Shown one piece after another: positions 27,806 through 39,036 of a stretch of 64,000 nucleotides of DNA. Source of the DNA: Christensenellaceae bacterium (GTDB taxonomy: Bacteria; Bacillota; Clostridia; Christensenellales; Christensenellaceae); NCBI GenBank assembly GCA_022846035.1, contig AP025580.1:1488001-1552000 (forward strand), read 5' to 3'. Both the position numbers and the translations under genes were made by a program. The first letter of the stretch is position 1; each line of letters begins with the position of its first letter. The notes beneath the pieces were generated by a model, which saw only the letters and a program-made list of their open reading frames with translations, had not been told where the DNA came from and did not search any database.

Positions 27806-28459
27806 TTATTTCAGCAGGAAGTTCTCCAGTGCCGCGACATCCTGCGCGACATAGCGGCACTTGAAGCTGGACACGTCCTGCATCGTTTCAAAGCCGAAGC
27901 CCCAAAGCACCGCGCAAAAATCGACTCCGGCTTCGCCTGAACCGACCGCGTCGTAATCACTGTCCCCCACCATCAGGCATTCTTCCCTGCGGGAATCCGT
28001 ACGCAATGCCGCGTCCTCTATGATGTGCCCCTTGGTCTTGATATTGATGTCGCCCGACGCGCCGCAGATTGCCGCAAATTCATTTGCCAGATTAAGATGT
28101 GTCAGCGTCTGCCGCACGATCTGCTCCCTCTTTACGGAAGCGACCGCGCAGGTTATGCCCGCCGCATTGAGCTTTTGCAGCAGCTCCCGTATACCCGGAT
28201 ATACGTCGATCTCGAACATACCGCCCGCCGCATATTTCTCCCTGTAGATACGCACAGCCTCGCTTGCCGTTTCCTCGTCCATCCCGCACGCGTTGACAAA
28301 GGAAAGCTTCAACGGCGGTCCGATAAATTTCTTCAGCATTTCCTTGCCTGGCATGGGCCGTCCCATATCGGCGAGCGTCAGGCGCGCGCTGTTTAGAATT
28401 CCCCTGCTGGAATCCACCAGCGTTCCGTCAAAATCAAAAAGTACCGTTTTGTATTTCAT
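27806..28459 (-). CDS. HAD-family phosphatase, phosphoglycolate-phosphatase-like
   Basis: 217 residues. The HAD motifs are motif I DFDGTLVDSS with the nucleophile Asp, motif II in CAVASVKRE, motif III Lys in NIKTKG, and motif IV GDSDYDAV. A helical C1 cap follows motif I. It hydrolyses a small phosphoester; phosphoglycolate phosphatase, beta-phosphoglucomutase-like or pyrophosphatase PpaX-like activities all fit. The ATG overlaps the stop of the alpha-glycosidase gene by 4 bp, so it is the last gene of the glycogen run. A sugar-phosphate substrate is plausible from context. Confidence 0.8.
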   Translation of the reverse strand: MKYKTVLFDFDGTLVDSSRGILNSARLTLADMGRPMPGKEMLKKFIGPPLKLSFVNACGMDEETASEAVRIYREKYAAGGMFEIDVYPGIRELLQKLNAAGITCAVASVKREQIVRQTLTHLNLANEFAAICGASGDINIKTKGHIIEDAALRTDSRREECLMVGDSDYDAVGSGEAGVDFCAVLWGFGFETMQDVSSFKCRYVAQDVAALENFLLK

Positions 28460-30465
28460 ATCCAGTTAATCTCCAAAATTTTCATGCTTCGCGGCGCAAG
28501 CTCAAGGCTTATCATCCCCTCATTGATTTCATATTCTTCCCCATCCAAAAGGCATGATACGGTCTTAAACTCAAGTTCGCGGAAAGTTTCCTGCATCTTC
28601 ATATCCATCAATTGTTCCTGCGCAAACAGATCGACGGCGACCGCGCGCCGTTCTTCGCAGCGGTTAACGAGCGTCAGATACATCCCGTCCTCCGCCACGT
28701 TTTCAAAAGCATCTTTTCCGTCCACACAAAACCGCAGGATACCGATCACGTCTTCGCCCTGCCTGTAAAAAACGCAATGTCCCGTTTTAAGCGCGTCCGT
28801 TTTTTGGCGAAGATTAGAAAGCTGTTTATAATATTCCTGCATCGCTTTGTCTTTTTCGCGGAAAGTTCCCCTGTTAAACGGATCGAGAAGCCCGTTTAAG
28901 CCCATCTCGTCCCCATAGTAGATACATGGCGTGCCCGGCAGGGAAAACTGGATTGCCGCCGCCATTTTCTGCAGCTTTGCTCCGGCCTCGTCCTGGTCTT
29001 CGCTCACCACAAAATGCGCCTGCTGCTCCCGCGTCAGGCAGTGCGGATCGATCCTTGTGCCGAGTATGGTCCGGATACGCGCAATATCGTGACTGGAAAG
29101 CAGGTTCATGAGCGCATAATACATTTCCTTGGGATAATTTTCATGTTGGGATACTAAAAATTGTTTCAGGCCCCGCGCGCCTTGCCTCCCCAACAGGAAA
29201 TCGATGATCGCGTTTGTAAGCGGATAATTCATCACGCTGTCAAGGCCCCGCCCCAGCGCATACCTGCGCGCCTTGCCGTAGCTTTGCTTGGTGGTCGCGT
29301 CTTCCCATACTTCACCGATCAGCGCATTGTCCTGCGCGATATGCTTTATTTCGCTGCGCATACGCTCGATCGTTTCGTCCGGCAGCTCGTCTGCAACGTC
29401 CAGACGATAACCGGCGGCTCCACGCGCAAGCCATGTATCCATCACGCTTTCTTCGCCTTCGATTACGTAATCGATCCAGTCCTGCTGCGTTTCCTGCACT
29501 TCCGGCAGAGTCGTAAAGCCCCACCAGCTTTTATATTTTTCCGGATACTCGTCGAACTGATACCAATGATAAAAAGGCGATTCCTGACTTTGGTATGCGC
29601 CCAGCGAGTCGTAACTGCCATATTTGTTGAAATAAATGCTATCATCCCCCGTATGCGAAAAAACGCCGTCAAGGATCAGCCGGATCCCATGCTGGCGCGC
29701 CGCTTTTGCCAGCTCCTCGAACTGCTCTGCTGTTCCCAGCACCGGATCGATATTCTTGTAGTCTCCGGTATTATAGCGGTGGTTGGATGCGGCTTCCACA
29801 ACCGGATTCAGATACAGGACCGTAATTCCCATGTCGCGCAGATAACCGAGCGCATCCAGAATCCCTCCCAGGTTGCCGCCGTAATAATCGCACGGCTGGT
29901 AATATTCCTTGTCCGGCAGCGCAGTATATACCGGCGGCTCGTCCCAGCTTTCATGCACATACACGTCCCTGCCTTTTTTTCTGTGAAATGCGATACCGCG
30001 TTCAAAGGTTCCGTCGTCTCTTCTTTTAAAGCGGTCGGGAAATATCTGGTACATGTTGGCACATTTCAGCCAGTTTGGCGTTGTGAACGCTTCGTCATGC
30101 ACCGTCAGCTGAAAGGCAGGCGGTTCGTTCCAATAGGTCATGCCCACGCCGCACGTCTGGCCGCTGCGCGCGCCGTAATAGATCTTCGCCCCATCTCCCA
30201 GTTTGATACAAAACCAGTACCAAAGCACTCCCGGCTCGCTCGGAACCGTGTAATCGGCCGCCCATACGCCCTCCTGCAGGCGCATTTCGATGGTCTGCGT
30301 ATCCTGCCCGTTTATTACAACCAGATAAACTGTTTGCAAATAAACATCCTTAAGGGCCAGCGCAAGCCGGACCGTAGTATTGCAGGGCAAAGCGCCGGTT
30401 GGGCTGCGAAACCTTTCCTGCGCGGAATCATGTATCATTTGTTTTGAAAAATCAATATTTGCCAT
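28456..30465 (-). CDS. GH13 alpha-glycosidase (neopullulanase/cyclomaltodextrinase type)
   Basis: 669 residues. An N-terminal beta-sandwich (about 1-120, CBM34-like) precedes the GH13 barrel. Catalytic residues are the Asp in GYRLDVADEL, the Glu in IGEVWEDA and the Asp in LLSSHDIARI; DGVFSHTGDDS is the conserved region I area. No signal peptide is present, so it acts on internal maltodextrins or cyclodextrins. It starts 1 bp after the glgP stop with a poor ribosome site, so coupling is likely. It would trim glucans left by GlgP and MalQ. Confidence 0.85.
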   Translation of the reverse strand: MANIDFSKQMIHDSAQERFRSPTGALPCNTTVRLALALKDVYLQTVYLVVINGQDTQTIEMRLQEGVWAADYTVPSEPGVLWYWFCIKLGDGAKIYYGARSGQTCGVGMTYWNEPPAFQLTVHDEAFTTPNWLKCANMYQIFPDRFKRRDDGTFERGIAFHRKKGRDVYVHESWDEPPVYTALPDKEYYQPCDYYGGNLGGILDALGYLRDMGITVLYLNPVVEAASNHRYNTGDYKNIDPVLGTAEQFEELAKAARQHGIRLILDGVFSHTGDDSIYFNKYGSYDSLGAYQSQESPFYHWYQFDEYPEKYKSWWGFTTLPEVQETQQDWIDYVIEGEESVMDTWLARGAAGYRLDVADELPDETIERMRSEIKHIAQDNALIGEVWEDATTKQSYGKARRYALGRGLDSVMNYPLTNAIIDFLLGRQGARGLKQFLVSQHENYPKEMYYALMNLLSSHDIARIRTILGTRIDPHCLTREQQAHFVVSEDQDEAGAKLQKMAAAIQFSLPGTPCIYYGDEMGLNGLLDPFNRGTFREKDKAMQEYYKQLSNLRQKTDALKTGHCVFYRQGEDVIGILRFCVDGKDAFENVAEDGMYLTLVNRCEERRAVAVDLFAQEQLMDMKMQETFRELEFKTVSCLLDGEEYEINEGMISLELAPRSMKILEINWI

Positions 30466-30466
30466 G

Positions 30467-32905
30467 TCACATTTCTTTCAGGTGCCAGATTTTATCGTTA
30501 TATTCGCGGATGGTCCGGTCGGACGAAAAACGTCCCGACTTTGCCGTGTTCATAGCCGCCATCCTCCTCCACTCATCCTTTACGCGGTAAACAGACACCA
30601 TATTTTCATACGCCTGCACATATGGTTCAAAATCATACAGCAGGTAATACCTGTCCGCCCTGTCCATGTCGCCAAACAGCAGCGAATGGTAAAGATCTGA
30701 AAACTGCCTGCCCTCGGCTACGGGCAATGTTCCGTCGATCATGGCGTTGAGCGCACATCGCAGGTCCGTATTCTGCTCGTAATATTCACCCGGCCGATAC
30801 GTTCCGTAACGTTCCATCTTGGCAATATCTTTTTCCGTGGCTCCAAAGATGAAGATGTTGTCCATGCCAACCGCCTCTGCGATCTCCACGTTGGCACCGT
30901 CCATCGTACCGATCGTCACCGCGCCGTTCATCATAAATTTCATGTTTCCCGTGCCCGAGGCCTCGAATCCCGCCGTCGAAATCTGTTCGCTCAGGTCGGC
31001 GGCCGGAATCAACACCTCAGCCTCGGAGACGCCATAGTTTTCAATAAAGACCACGCGCAGAATATCCCTGGTGTCCGGATCGTTATTGACAAGCTTCGCG
31101 ACTGCCAGAATCAGGCGGATAATATTCTTCGCCCGCGCATATCCGGGCGAAGCCTTGGCCGCAAAGAGAAAAGTCGTCGGCTCGATATTCACCTGCGGAT
31201 TTGATTTTTTTAGGTGATACAGATGCAGAATATGCAGCGCCTTTAAAAGCTGCCTTTTATATTCGTGCAGGCGCTTGGCGTGCACATCAAAAAGCGTATC
31301 CACATTGATTTCCATGTGCTGCGTCTTTTTCAGGTGCGCCGCCAGCCGTTCTTTATTCCGCTTTTTGACATACATAAAATCATCCAGAAATTTCGGATCG
31401 CCCAGCAAATCCTCGATCCGGTCCATCTCACGGTAGTCTTTCAAAAAGCCGTCGCCAATGTGGTCGGCAAGCAACGCCGTCAGCGTTTGGTTTGCCTTGG
31501 CCAGCCACCTGCGGTGGGTAACGCCGTTTGTAATCCCCAAAAACTTATCCGGAAACACCGTATAAAAATCACGGAACGTCCTCGTTTTGAGGATTTTCCC
31601 ATGCAGCGCGGAAACGCCGTTTACTTTGCCGCACACAGCAATACATAAATTCGCCATGCGTATCTCGTTATATGCGATAATCGCCATATTGCTGATTTTA
31701 TCCCATTGTCCCGGATAGACCTGCCAAAGCTGGTCGCAGAACTTCTCATTTAAAACCTGTATGATCTGGTAAATACGCGGCAGCAGCCCTTTAAACAGTT
31801 CCTCGTTCCAGCATTCAAGCCCTTCGACCAGCACCGTATGATTCGTATAATTGAACATACGCGAAGCAATGTCCATTGCTTCGTCCCAGCCCATGCCCTC
31901 TTCGTCCATCAAAATACGCAGCAGCTCGGGAATCGCGAGCGTTGGGTGCGTATCGTTGATCTGCACCGTGAAATAGTTCGGCAGCGTATGCAGGTCCCCA
32001 TAATTTTGTTTATGCTTCCGCACGATATGCTGCATGGTCGCCGAGGTAAAGAAATAAAACTGTTTTAAACGCAGCTGCCTGCCCTGTTCGTGGTTGGCCT
32101 CCGGATACAGCACCTTGGATATGACCTCGGCCAGTTCGCGCTCCTGCATTGCCTGCGCGTAATCGCCACGATTAAAATACTGCATGTCGATACCTGTTTT
32201 CGCCTTTGCGCTCCACAGGCGAAGCGTTGCCGGCATCGTGCTCATATAGCCGATCACCGGATAATCGTACGGAATTGCGAGCACACTGTAACTGTTTTTG
32301 TAATGGATCTTAAGTCCCGTGTTCGTCCACACTTCCTCGATCTCGCCGCCAAAGCGGACTTCTACCTGTTCTTCCAGCCGCGGGATTTCCCACACGTTCC
32401 CCGACTCCAGCCAGTTGTCATCCACTTCGACCTGCTCGCCGTCCAATATCCTTTGCTTAAACAGGCCGTATTCGTAACGAATACTGCAGCCCGTCACCGG
32501 AAAGTCGAGTGTGGAAAGAGAATCCAAAAAACAGGCGGCCAGTCTTCCAAGCCCGCCGTTTCCAAGCCCCGCGTCGCGTTCCTGCTCCTCGATTTCGTCA
32601 AGCTCAATGCCCATTTCGCTGAGCACATCCCTATATTCCCGCAGAAGATGAAGATTAACCATATTGTTGACCAGCGCGCGTCCCATCAGAAATTCGGCGG
32701 ATAAATAATAAAGACGCTTCAGGCCCTGGTTGAGCATCTGTTTGTTTGCGTCTGTCCACCGCTCCACAATATTGTCGCGCAGGCAAAGCGCGCATGACTT
32801 ATAAATTTGGTCCTTTGTCGCTTCTTCCAGCGTCTTGCCGAAATGCCGCTTCAGTTTCCCCAGGATCCCTTCTTTGATGTCCGCTTGTGACAATTCACAC
32901 CCCAT
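30467..32905 (-). CDS. glgP: Glycogen/maltodextrin phosphorylase
   Basis: 812 residues from the ATG at 32905, which has GGAGGA 6 nt upstream; an ATG seven codons earlier overlaps that site. It is a GT35 enzyme releasing glucose-1-phosphate from alpha-1,4-glucans. The PLP-binding Lys is in EASGTGNMKFMMNGA, followed by IGTMDGANVEI. N-terminal RLYYLSAEFLMGR and GLGNGGLGRLAACFLDS are typical. It lies between the synthesis genes and the GH13 enzyme, so one transcript encodes both glycogen building and breakdown. Confidence 0.95.
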   Translation of the reverse strand: MGCELSQADIKEGILGKLKRHFGKTLEEATKDQIYKSCALCLRDNIVERWTDANKQMLNQGLKRLYYLSAEFLMGRALVNNMVNLHLLREYRDVLSEMGIELDEIEEQERDAGLGNGGLGRLAACFLDSLSTLDFPVTGCSIRYEYGLFKQRILDGEQVEVDDNWLESGNVWEIPRLEEQVEVRFGGEIEEVWTNTGLKIHYKNSYSVLAIPYDYPVIGYMSTMPATLRLWSAKAKTGIDMQYFNRGDYAQAMQERELAEVISKVLYPEANHEQGRQLRLKQFYFFTSATMQHIVRKHKQNYGDLHTLPNYFTVQINDTHPTLAIPELLRILMDEEGMGWDEAMDIASRMFNYTNHTVLVEGLECWNEELFKGLLPRIYQIIQVLNEKFCDQLWQVYPGQWDKISNMAIIAYNEIRMANLCIAVCGKVNGVSALHGKILKTRTFRDFYTVFPDKFLGITNGVTHRRWLAKANQTLTALLADHIGDGFLKDYREMDRIEDLLGDPKFLDDFMYVKKRNKERLAAHLKKTQHMEINVDTLFDVHAKRLHEYKRQLLKALHILHLYHLKKSNPQVNIEPTTFLFAAKASPGYARAKNIIRLILAVAKLVNNDPDTRDILRVVFIENYGVSEAEVLIPAADLSEQISTAGFEASGTGNMKFMMNGAVTIGTMDGANVEIAEAVGMDNIFIFGATEKDIAKMERYGTYRPGEYYEQNTDLRCALNAMIDGTLPVAEGRQFSDLYHSLLFGDMDRADRYYLLYDFEPYVQAYENMVSVYRVKDEWRRMAAMNTAKSGRFSSDRTIREYNDKIWHLKEM

Positions 32906-32968
32906 ATCGCTCCTCCATACTCCCACAAAGAGCTGCCGCCCGTTTCATCAGGCGGCAGCTTTCTATCT

Positions 32969-33226
32969 TTATTCGTCTTTCCTGTCGTAACGGCCAAGCT
33001 CACTGCGCAGGATTTCTTCCGTTTCTTCTTCCGGTTCGGGCAGATTCATATCCAATACCGCAAAAATATCCTGCTCTTCTTCCTCGCGGGGCTGTATATC
33101 TTCTATATCCGGCACTGTGTAATCGCTTATGTGGCTTGCCTCGTCTACCGTTTCTTCCGCGCCTGCCGTATGCTGTTCGTCAATCTCCTCCGCGATTTGC
33201 TGGATCGCTTCTTTCTTCTCTTCCAT
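32969..33226 (-). CDS. Small acidic protein, function unknown
   Basis: 85 residues from the ATG at 33226 (a TTG just upstream is nearer to the GGAGG at about 11 nt). Roughly a third of the residues are Glu or Asp, with runs such as REEEEQDIF and EPEEETEEI. There is no membrane segment and no recognisable domain. It sits 26 bp after glgA and 63 bp before glgP in the same direction and keeps an open frame with a plausible ribosome site. It could be a glycogen-enzyme partner or a disordered regulator, but nothing in the sequence settles that. Confidence 0.5.
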   Translation of the reverse strand: MEEKKEAIQQIAEEIDEQHTAGAEETVDEASHISDYTVPDIEDIQPREEEEQDIFAVLDMNLPEPEEETEEILRSELGRYDRKDE

Positions 33227-33252
33227 CAAATATCCGTGTTCCTCCGTGACTT

Positions 33253-34686
33253 TTATAAAAGGCTTCTGTACAGCGCCGCGTATTCCCCTGCGGATTTTGA
33301 AAAGCTGTTGTCGCTTTCCATCGCGGATTTGATCAGCTTTGCAAGCGCGGGCTTGTCCTCGTGCACCGTGAGCGCAAACCGAATGACGTTTAGCATGTCA
33401 TGCGCGTTGTAGTTGGAAAAGGAAAAACCGTTCCCCTCCTGCGAGTAAATATTATACGGTCGGACCGTATCCACAAGGCCGCCTGTTTCGCGGACGATGG
33501 GAAGCGTGCCATAGCGCTGCGCGATCATTTGCGAAATGCCGCACGGTTCAAACATTGAAGGCATCAGTAAAAAGTCGCTTCCCGCATAAATCCGGTGCGC
33601 GAGAGAGTCGCTGTAACCAAGGCAAATCGCCGTCTTGTCCGGATAACGGCCCGCGATATATTTAAAGTAATTTTCGTATTGCTGCTCGCCGCTTCCCAAA
33701 AGGACGAAAGCGACGTTTTCGAACAACACTTCCTCGAGTACCGCGCGCACCAAATCAAGCCCTTTTTGTTCCGTAAGCCGCGTCACCATACCGATTACCG
33801 GTGTCCCCGCCCCCACATGAATATCCAGCTCTTTGAGCAGCGCGCTTTGGTCCTCATACTTTCCGGTCATATCATCTTTCGAATATTTGGTTTGGATATA
33901 AGGGTCGCGGTACGGATCGAATTCCTTGGTGTCAATGCCATTAAGAATCCCTACCAGGTCTTTCTTGCGCATATTTAAGATACCCTCCATACCGCGTCCA
34001 TAGTACGGGTCCAATATCTCCCGCGCATAGGTCGGGCTGACGGTCGTAATCTTATCCGCGAACAAAAGGCCCGCTTTCATCATATTGGCGCTGCCATAGG
34101 CTTCCAGGCACTCCGATGTAAAATACCGATCGTCCACCTGCAAAATATCGCGTGCCAGATCGAAAGAGATCTGTCCCTGGTATTGCAGGTTATGGATCGT
34201 CAATATCGTTTTCGCCCTGCCCTGCGGCGTATCCGGATACTGCGTCCGCAAAAGGAAAGGAATGATCGCCGTATGCCAGTCGTTTACATGGATCACGTCC
34301 GGTACAAAATCAAAATACGGAATTGCTTCCACAACCGCGCGGCAAAAATAAGCGTATTGCTCAGCCTCGGCCTCTCCGCCCTTATAAATACAATCCCCAA
34401 AATAGTATTCGTTATCGATAAAATAGTAAATAACGCCGTCTTTCTCAAGCGTCTCGATCCCCAGATAGAGCGTACGCCACCCCATGGAAATGTTCATCGT
34501 CGCAATGACTTTCAGTTCACTGCCGTAATTCTGCTTAATGATTCCATGCTTGGGAAGCACCACGCGTACGTCCACGCCCTGCCCGATCAACGCGCGCGGC
34601 AAAGCGCCGATCACGTCGGCCAGCCCGCCCGTCTTTGCAAAGGGAGTCGCCTCCGCCCCTACGATCAGGACCTTTGGCCCGTTCAC
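33253..34686 (-). CDS. glgA: Glycogen synthase (ADP-glucose)
   Basis: 477 residues, GT5 family, normal length. The ADP-glucose-binding KTGGLADVIGALP lies at 18-30, and the C-terminal GT-B lobe has GMVTRLTEQKGLDLV and PSMFEPCGISQMIAQRYGTLPIVRETGGL. It elongates alpha-1,4-glucan. The start is GTG at 34686 in a GTGA overlap with the stop of glgD, with GGAAGGGGG upstream. The gene order glgB-glgC-glgD-glgA-glgP matches glycogen loci of many Clostridia. Confidence 0.95.
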   Translation of the reverse strand: MNGPKVLIVGAEATPFAKTGGLADVIGALPRALIGQGVDVRVVLPKHGIIKQNYGSELKVIATMNISMGWRTLYLGIETLEKDGVIYYFIDNEYYFGDCIYKGGEAEAEQYAYFCRAVVEAIPYFDFVPDVIHVNDWHTAIIPFLLRTQYPDTPQGRAKTILTIHNLQYQGQISFDLARDILQVDDRYFTSECLEAYGSANMMKAGLLFADKITTVSPTYAREILDPYYGRGMEGILNMRKKDLVGILNGIDTKEFDPYRDPYIQTKYSKDDMTGKYEDQSALLKELDIHVGAGTPVIGMVTRLTEQKGLDLVRAVLEEVLFENVAFVLLGSGEQQYENYFKYIAGRYPDKTAICLGYSDSLAHRIYAGSDFLLMPSMFEPCGISQMIAQRYGTLPIVRETGGLVDTVRPYNIYSQEGNGFSFSNYNAHDMLNVIRFALTVHEDKPALAKLIKSAMESDNSFSKSAGEYAALYRSLL

Positions 34687-35810
34687 ACAATCGCCCCCTT
34701 CCGGATGACTACGGGAAACACCTCGTCTCCGATCAGCCGCCGTCCCTGACGGATATTTACGGATTTGTCAAGTATCACATACTCAAGGTCAGAATTATTA
34801 TATACCTCGCTGTTCTGCATGATAATACTGTTTTTGATCTTCGTTCCCTTGCCGACATATACGCCGCGGAACAGAACGCTGTTTTCGACCTCTCCCTCGA
34901 TGATACAGCCGTTGGCGACCAGCGAATTTTTCACGTTCGAAGTTTTCGCGTATTTCGCGGGAACCTCGTCCTTGATCTTTGTATAAATCTGGTTATCGCC
35001 GTAAAACAGGTCCTTTTGGATGTCCGTATTCAAAAAATCCATATTCAGCTTGTAATATGAAGCAACGGAATGCAGCCTCCCGACATATCCGCCGTGCTTA
35101 TATCCCATGATCTTGATCCGGTTTAAGTTGTTCATCAAAAGATCGCTTACGAAATTATATTTTCCGCGCGACATACAGTCCTCCACCAGATACTCGAGCA
35201 AATCTTTGCGGATCACATACGTATCCATGCCGACTTTTTTGGAATCGCTGAGCGCGGCGTTGATCTCGAGATCGATAAGACGCCCTTCGTCGTTCAGGTG
35301 CAGGCGCACGTCGTTAAAGCGTTCTCCCCTGAAGTCGTCCGATTCCTCTTCATTGTACAGCATGGTGATGTCCGCGCCCGTATCAAGGTGATAACGCACC
35401 ATGTCGTCAAAGGCCATGTTATAAATCGTATACGAACCGGAAAACACGCAGTATTGCTGCTTGGAACGTGAAATATAGCTCATCACGCCCTTGATCGCAT
35501 CAACGATACCTCGGTAAGAACCCATGTTTTCCGCGCTGGAAAACGGCGGCAGGATAAACAAACCGTCGTTCTTGCGCGACAGGTCCCATTCTTTCCCGCT
35601 GCCAAGGTGGTCCATCAGGGAATGATAGCTGCGCTGAGCGATTACGCCGACGTTGCGTATTCCCGAATTTACCATATTGGATAATATAAAATCAATTGCG
35701 CGGTACCTGCCTCCCACCGGAAGCGCGCCTACCGTACGCAGATATACGAGCTCGCGCAGATTGATATTTTGCTCTCCCGCATATATGAGGCCAAATGTAT
35801 CCCTTAACAT
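34683..35810 (-). CDS. glgD: Glucose-1-phosphate adenylyltransferase subunit GlgD
   Basis: 375 residues, homologous to GlgC but lacking its N-terminal nucleotide-binding GGxGxRL signature; the start reads [16 protein letters not shown] instead. It keeps [21 protein letters not shown] and the C-terminal left-handed beta-helix repeats ([20 protein letters not shown]). In Bacillota GlgD is a regulatory or helper subunit that raises the activity of GlgC. It overlaps glgC by 7 bp and glgA by 4 bp. Confidence 0.93.
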   Translation of the reverse strand: MLRDTFGLIYAGEQNINLRELVYLRTVGALPVGGRYRAIDFILSNMVNSGIRNVGVIAQRSYHSLMDHLGSGKEWDLSRKNDGLFILPPFSSAENMGSYRGIVDAIKGVMSYISRSKQQYCVFSGSYTIYNMAFDDMVRYHLDTGADITMLYNEEESDDFRGERFNDVRLHLNDEGRLIDLEINAALSDSKKVGMDTYVIRKDLLEYLVEDCMSRGKYNFVSDLLMNNLNRIKIMGYKHGGYVGRLHSVASYYKLNMDFLNTDIQKDLFYGDNQIYTKIKDEVPAKYAKTSNVKNSLVANGCIIEGEVENSVLFRGVYVGKGTKIKNSIIMQNSEVYNNSDLEYVILDKSVNIRQGRRLIGDEVFPVVIRKGAIV

Positions 35811-37015
35811 TCCGCGTCACCTCCCGTCAGATTTTTCACCACACGCTTGGCGGGAACGCTCTCCCCCGCCTCTACACTGGCGCCCGCGCGAATAACGGCC
35901 TTTGTGCCGATGACCGCGATGTCGCCCCCGCCGCCCACGCTCGCGCAGCGTTCGATTTTTACCTCTTCATCCACAATGCTCATGATGACCCTGCTTTTTT
36001 CGCCGACTACCGTATCCTGCATGATAATACTGTCGCGCACCACCGCGCCCTTTTCAATCGTTACGCCTGCCGACAGGATACTGTTTTCCACCGTGCCGTA
36101 AATGTAGCAGCCCTCGGAGATCAGGCTGTTTTTGATTTTGGCGCCCCTGTCCACAAAGTGCGGCGGCTTATTGGGATTGCGCGAAAAAATACGCCATGGA
36201 TCGTCGTACAAGTCGAGTTCAGGATCATCGTGCAGAAGCTCCATATTGGCTTCCCACAGCGAGGTGATCGTTCCAACGTCTTTCCAATATCCCTTGAAAG
36301 GATAAGCGTACAGCTTCTCGCCTGCATGAAGCATTTTGGGGATGATATTCTTCCCAAAATCATTAGACGATTTCTCATCTTTGGAATCCGCCACCAGATA
36401 TTCCCGTACTTTTTTCCAGTTGAATACATAAACCCCCATAGAGGCCATATTGCTTTTCGGCTTTTTGGGTTTTTCCTCAAACTCCATGATCCTGAGATTC
36501 TCATCCGCATTCATGATCCCGAAACGCGACGCTTCCTCCATCGGTACCTCGATGACCGCGATCGTCGCGTCCGCTCCGTTTGCTTCGTGGAAAGAGATCA
36601 TCTCGCTGTAATCCATCTTATAGATATGATCGCCGGAAAGCACGACGATATATTCCGGACTATAGCGTTCGATAAAATAAATATTCTGATAAATCGCATT
36701 GGCGGTGCCGGAGTACCACTCTCCGCGTTCCCCCTTGACGTACGGCGGCAGTACAAACGCTCCGCCCGTCATACTGTCAAGGTCCCACGAGGCGCCTGTA
36801 CCAATGTATGCGTTTAATTCCAGCGGTTCGTATTGCGTTAGTACGCCTACCGTATCAATGCCGGAATGGATACAGTTGGAAAGCGGAAAATCAATGATGC
36901 GGTACTTTCCCCCATACGTTACCGCCGGCTTTGCCCTATGCTTTGTAAGCACTCCCAGCCGGCTGCCCTGGCCCCCTGCCAAAAGCATTGCAACTACTTT
37001 TTTCTTTTTAATCAT
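35804..37015 (-). CDS. glgC: Glucose-1-phosphate adenylyltransferase, catalytic subunit
   Basis: 403 residues. It makes ADP-glucose from ATP and glucose-1-phosphate, the committed step of glycogen synthesis. The nucleotide site [14 protein letters not shown] (12-25) and [19 protein letters not shown] are intact, as are [12 protein letters not shown] and [11 protein letters not shown]. The C-terminal beta-helix has [20 protein letters not shown]. The start overlaps the glgB stop by 8 bp and its stop overlaps glgD by 7 bp. Confidence 0.95.
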   Translation of the reverse strand: MIKKKKVVAMLLAGGQGSRLGVLTKHRAKPAVTYGGKYRIIDFPLSNCIHSGIDTVGVLTQYEPLELNAYIGTGASWDLDSMTGGAFVLPPYVKGERGEWYSGTANAIYQNIYFIERYSPEYIVVLSGDHIYKMDYSEMISFHEANGADATIAVIEVPMEEASRFGIMNADENLRIMEFEEKPKKPKSNMASMGVYVFNWKKVREYLVADSKDEKSSNDFGKNIIPKMLHAGEKLYAYPFKGYWKDVGTITSLWEANMELLHDDPELDLYDDPWRIFSRNPNKPPHFVDRGAKIKNSLISEGCYIYGTVENSILSAGVTIEKGAVVRDSIIMQDTVVGEKSRVIMSIVDEEVKIERCASVGGGGDIAVIGTKAVIRAGASVEAGESVPAKRVVKNLTGGDAEC

Positions 37016-38924
37016 ATCGCGTCATCCCCTTTTCCCCTTCATTTGCGGTAAATTCGTAATAGAGCGCGCCAAGCGGCGGCAACGTTACGGCCGCGCTGTA
37101 TTCAAAACCGTTGATTCTTTCCCTGCGCGCGCTGCATTTTTTAGGTACGGTAACCCCGCTTCCGCCATACGCTTTATCGTCGCTGTTCAGCAAAAGCTTG
37201 AGCTGCCCGTATTGCGGCAGTGCCACCCAATAATTTTCACGCACAACCGGCGTGAAATTAACGATACATACGACATGCCTATCGCCTGCGTTACGCATAA
37301 AAGCATATACGCTTTTTTCGTTGTCGTCCACATTGAGCCACGTAAAGCCGTCCCAGCTATCGTCTATTTCGTAAAGGGCATTCTTCTTTTGATAAATCTT
37401 ATTCAGCTTTTTCACATATTGCTGCATTCCCGCATGAGAATCGTAGTCCAGCAGGAACCAGTCCAGCTGCTTCTTATAATCCCACTCGATAAACTGCGCA
37501 AACTCGTCGCCCATAAACATCAGTTTTTTACCCGGATGTGCAAACATAAACGCATAAAGCGCCCGCAACGCCGCAAACTTCTGCCAGTAATCGCCGAACA
37601 TTTTATCGATCATGGACTTTTTACCGTGCACCACTTCGTCATGGGAATACGCAAGGATATAATTTTCCGAAAACGCATAGTACATCGAAAAGCTCATTTT
37701 GTTGTGCTCAAACTGGCGGAAATAGTGATCCATTTTCATATAGGCAAGCGTGTCGTGCATAAAACCCATGTTCCATTTGAAAGTAAAGCCCAATCCCCCG
37801 TCGTAAGGCGGCTTGGTAATCATCGGATAGGCCGTGCTCTCTTCCGCAATAGTCATCGTGCCCGCATAGTTTGTGAGGACCACGCTATTTACTTTTTTCA
37901 GGAATTCAACCGCGTGCAGATCGATGTTTCCGCCTTCTTCATTGGGTATAAAATACCCGTCGCGCGCGTAATTTAAATATAGCATGGATGTCACCGCGTC
38001 CACGCGCAATCCGTCGATATGGTATTGATCCATAAAGAACATCGCGTTGGAAACAAGGAAGCTCACGACTTCCGGCCGTCCGTAATTGAAGATAAGCGTT
38101 CCCCATTGCGGGTGCTCGCGCTGCAAGACGTTTTCATGCTCGTAAAGATGCGTACCGTCGAATTTGGCGAGTCCGTGCTCGTCCTTGGGAAAATGTCCCG
38201 GAACCCAGTCCATGATCACGCCGATTCCGCGCGCATGTAATTTATCGACGAAATACATGAAATCCTGCGGCGTGCCATAGCGGGACGTAACCGCGTAAAA
38301 AGCCGTAATCTGGTAACCCCATGAACCGTCGTAAGGGTACTCCGCCACTGGCATGATCTCCACGTGCGTATAGCCCATGTCGCATACATAATCAGCCAAC
38401 TCGTCCGCTATCTCGCGGAAACTCGGAAAACGGTAGCCTTCCTTTGTGCGCCATGAACCAATATGCAATTCATAGATGGAGATGGCGTCGCGCAGAGGGT
38501 TTTTCTTGATACGCTTACGCATATACTCGGAATCGTGCCATTCATACCCACCAAGATCCCATACTTTGGATGCAGTCTGCGGCCGGACCTCACAGTGGAA
38601 AGCGAACGGGTCGCCTTTCAGCACGCGGCTGCCGTCGTAACCGAAAACCGCATATTTATAATTTTCTCCGTCTTTGAGGCCGGGAACAAAGGCGATCCAT
38701 ACGCCATTTTTCCAAAGCTCCATCGGCGTTGCTTCTATATTCCACTCATTGAAATCGCCTACCACGCTTAAGGCGCGGGCATTAGGGGCCCACACGCAAA
38801 AACGGTGCATTTTGAGTTCTTCAATATAGTGGCAGCCAAAAAAGCCATATGCCTTTTGCGCTTCGCCTATGTTGAATAAATATATGTCGTGCTCCGGCAA
38901 ATATTTTTTCCATGCTTCCTGCAT
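37008..38924 (-). CDS. glgB: 1,4-alpha-glucan branching enzyme
   Basis: 638 residues from the ATG at 38924, chosen because GGAAGGTGG lies just upstream; a longer frame to 39005 has no site and no family match. An N-terminal CBM48 ([16 protein letters not shown]) precedes the GH13 barrel. Catalytic Asp is in [12 protein letters not shown], Glu in [10 protein letters not shown] and Asp in [12 protein letters not shown]. It introduces alpha-1,6 branches. It is the first gene of the overlapping glgBCDA set. The 112 bp before it contains a GC-rich inverted repeat (GCAGCC...GGCTGC) but no clear promoter or terminator. Confidence 0.95.
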   Translation of the reverse strand: MQEAWKKYLPEHDIYLFNIGEAQKAYGFFGCHYIEELKMHRFCVWAPNARALSVVGDFNEWNIEATPMELWKNGVWIAFVPGLKDGENYKYAVFGYDGSRVLKGDPFAFHCEVRPQTASKVWDLGGYEWHDSEYMRKRIKKNPLRDAISIYELHIGSWRTKEGYRFPSFREIADELADYVCDMGYTHVEIMPVAEYPYDGSWGYQITAFYAVTSRYGTPQDFMYFVDKLHARGIGVIMDWVPGHFPKDEHGLAKFDGTHLYEHENVLQREHPQWGTLIFNYGRPEVVSFLVSNAMFFMDQYHIDGLRVDAVTSMLYLNYARDGYFIPNEEGGNIDLHAVEFLKKVNSVVLTNYAGTMTIAEESTAYPMITKPPYDGGLGFTFKWNMGFMHDTLAYMKMDHYFRQFEHNKMSFSMYYAFSENYILAYSHDEVVHGKKSMIDKMFGDYWQKFAALRALYAFMFAHPGKKLMFMGDEFAQFIEWDYKKQLDWFLLDYDSHAGMQQYVKKLNKIYQKKNALYEIDDSWDGFTWLNVDDNEKSVYAFMRNAGDRHVVCIVNFTPVVRENYWVALPQYGQLKLLLNSDDKAYGGSGVTVPKKCSARRERINGFEYSAAVTLPPLGALYYEFTANEGEKGMTRYD

Positions 38925-39036
38925 ATGTCCACCTTCCCGTTTTGTAGGGAGCGCGTCCGTTAATACCCATAACATATGGCGCGCAGCCCTGACGCAAAGC
39001 GCCAAAGGCTGCGGTAATCATCAACGAACAAAGCTC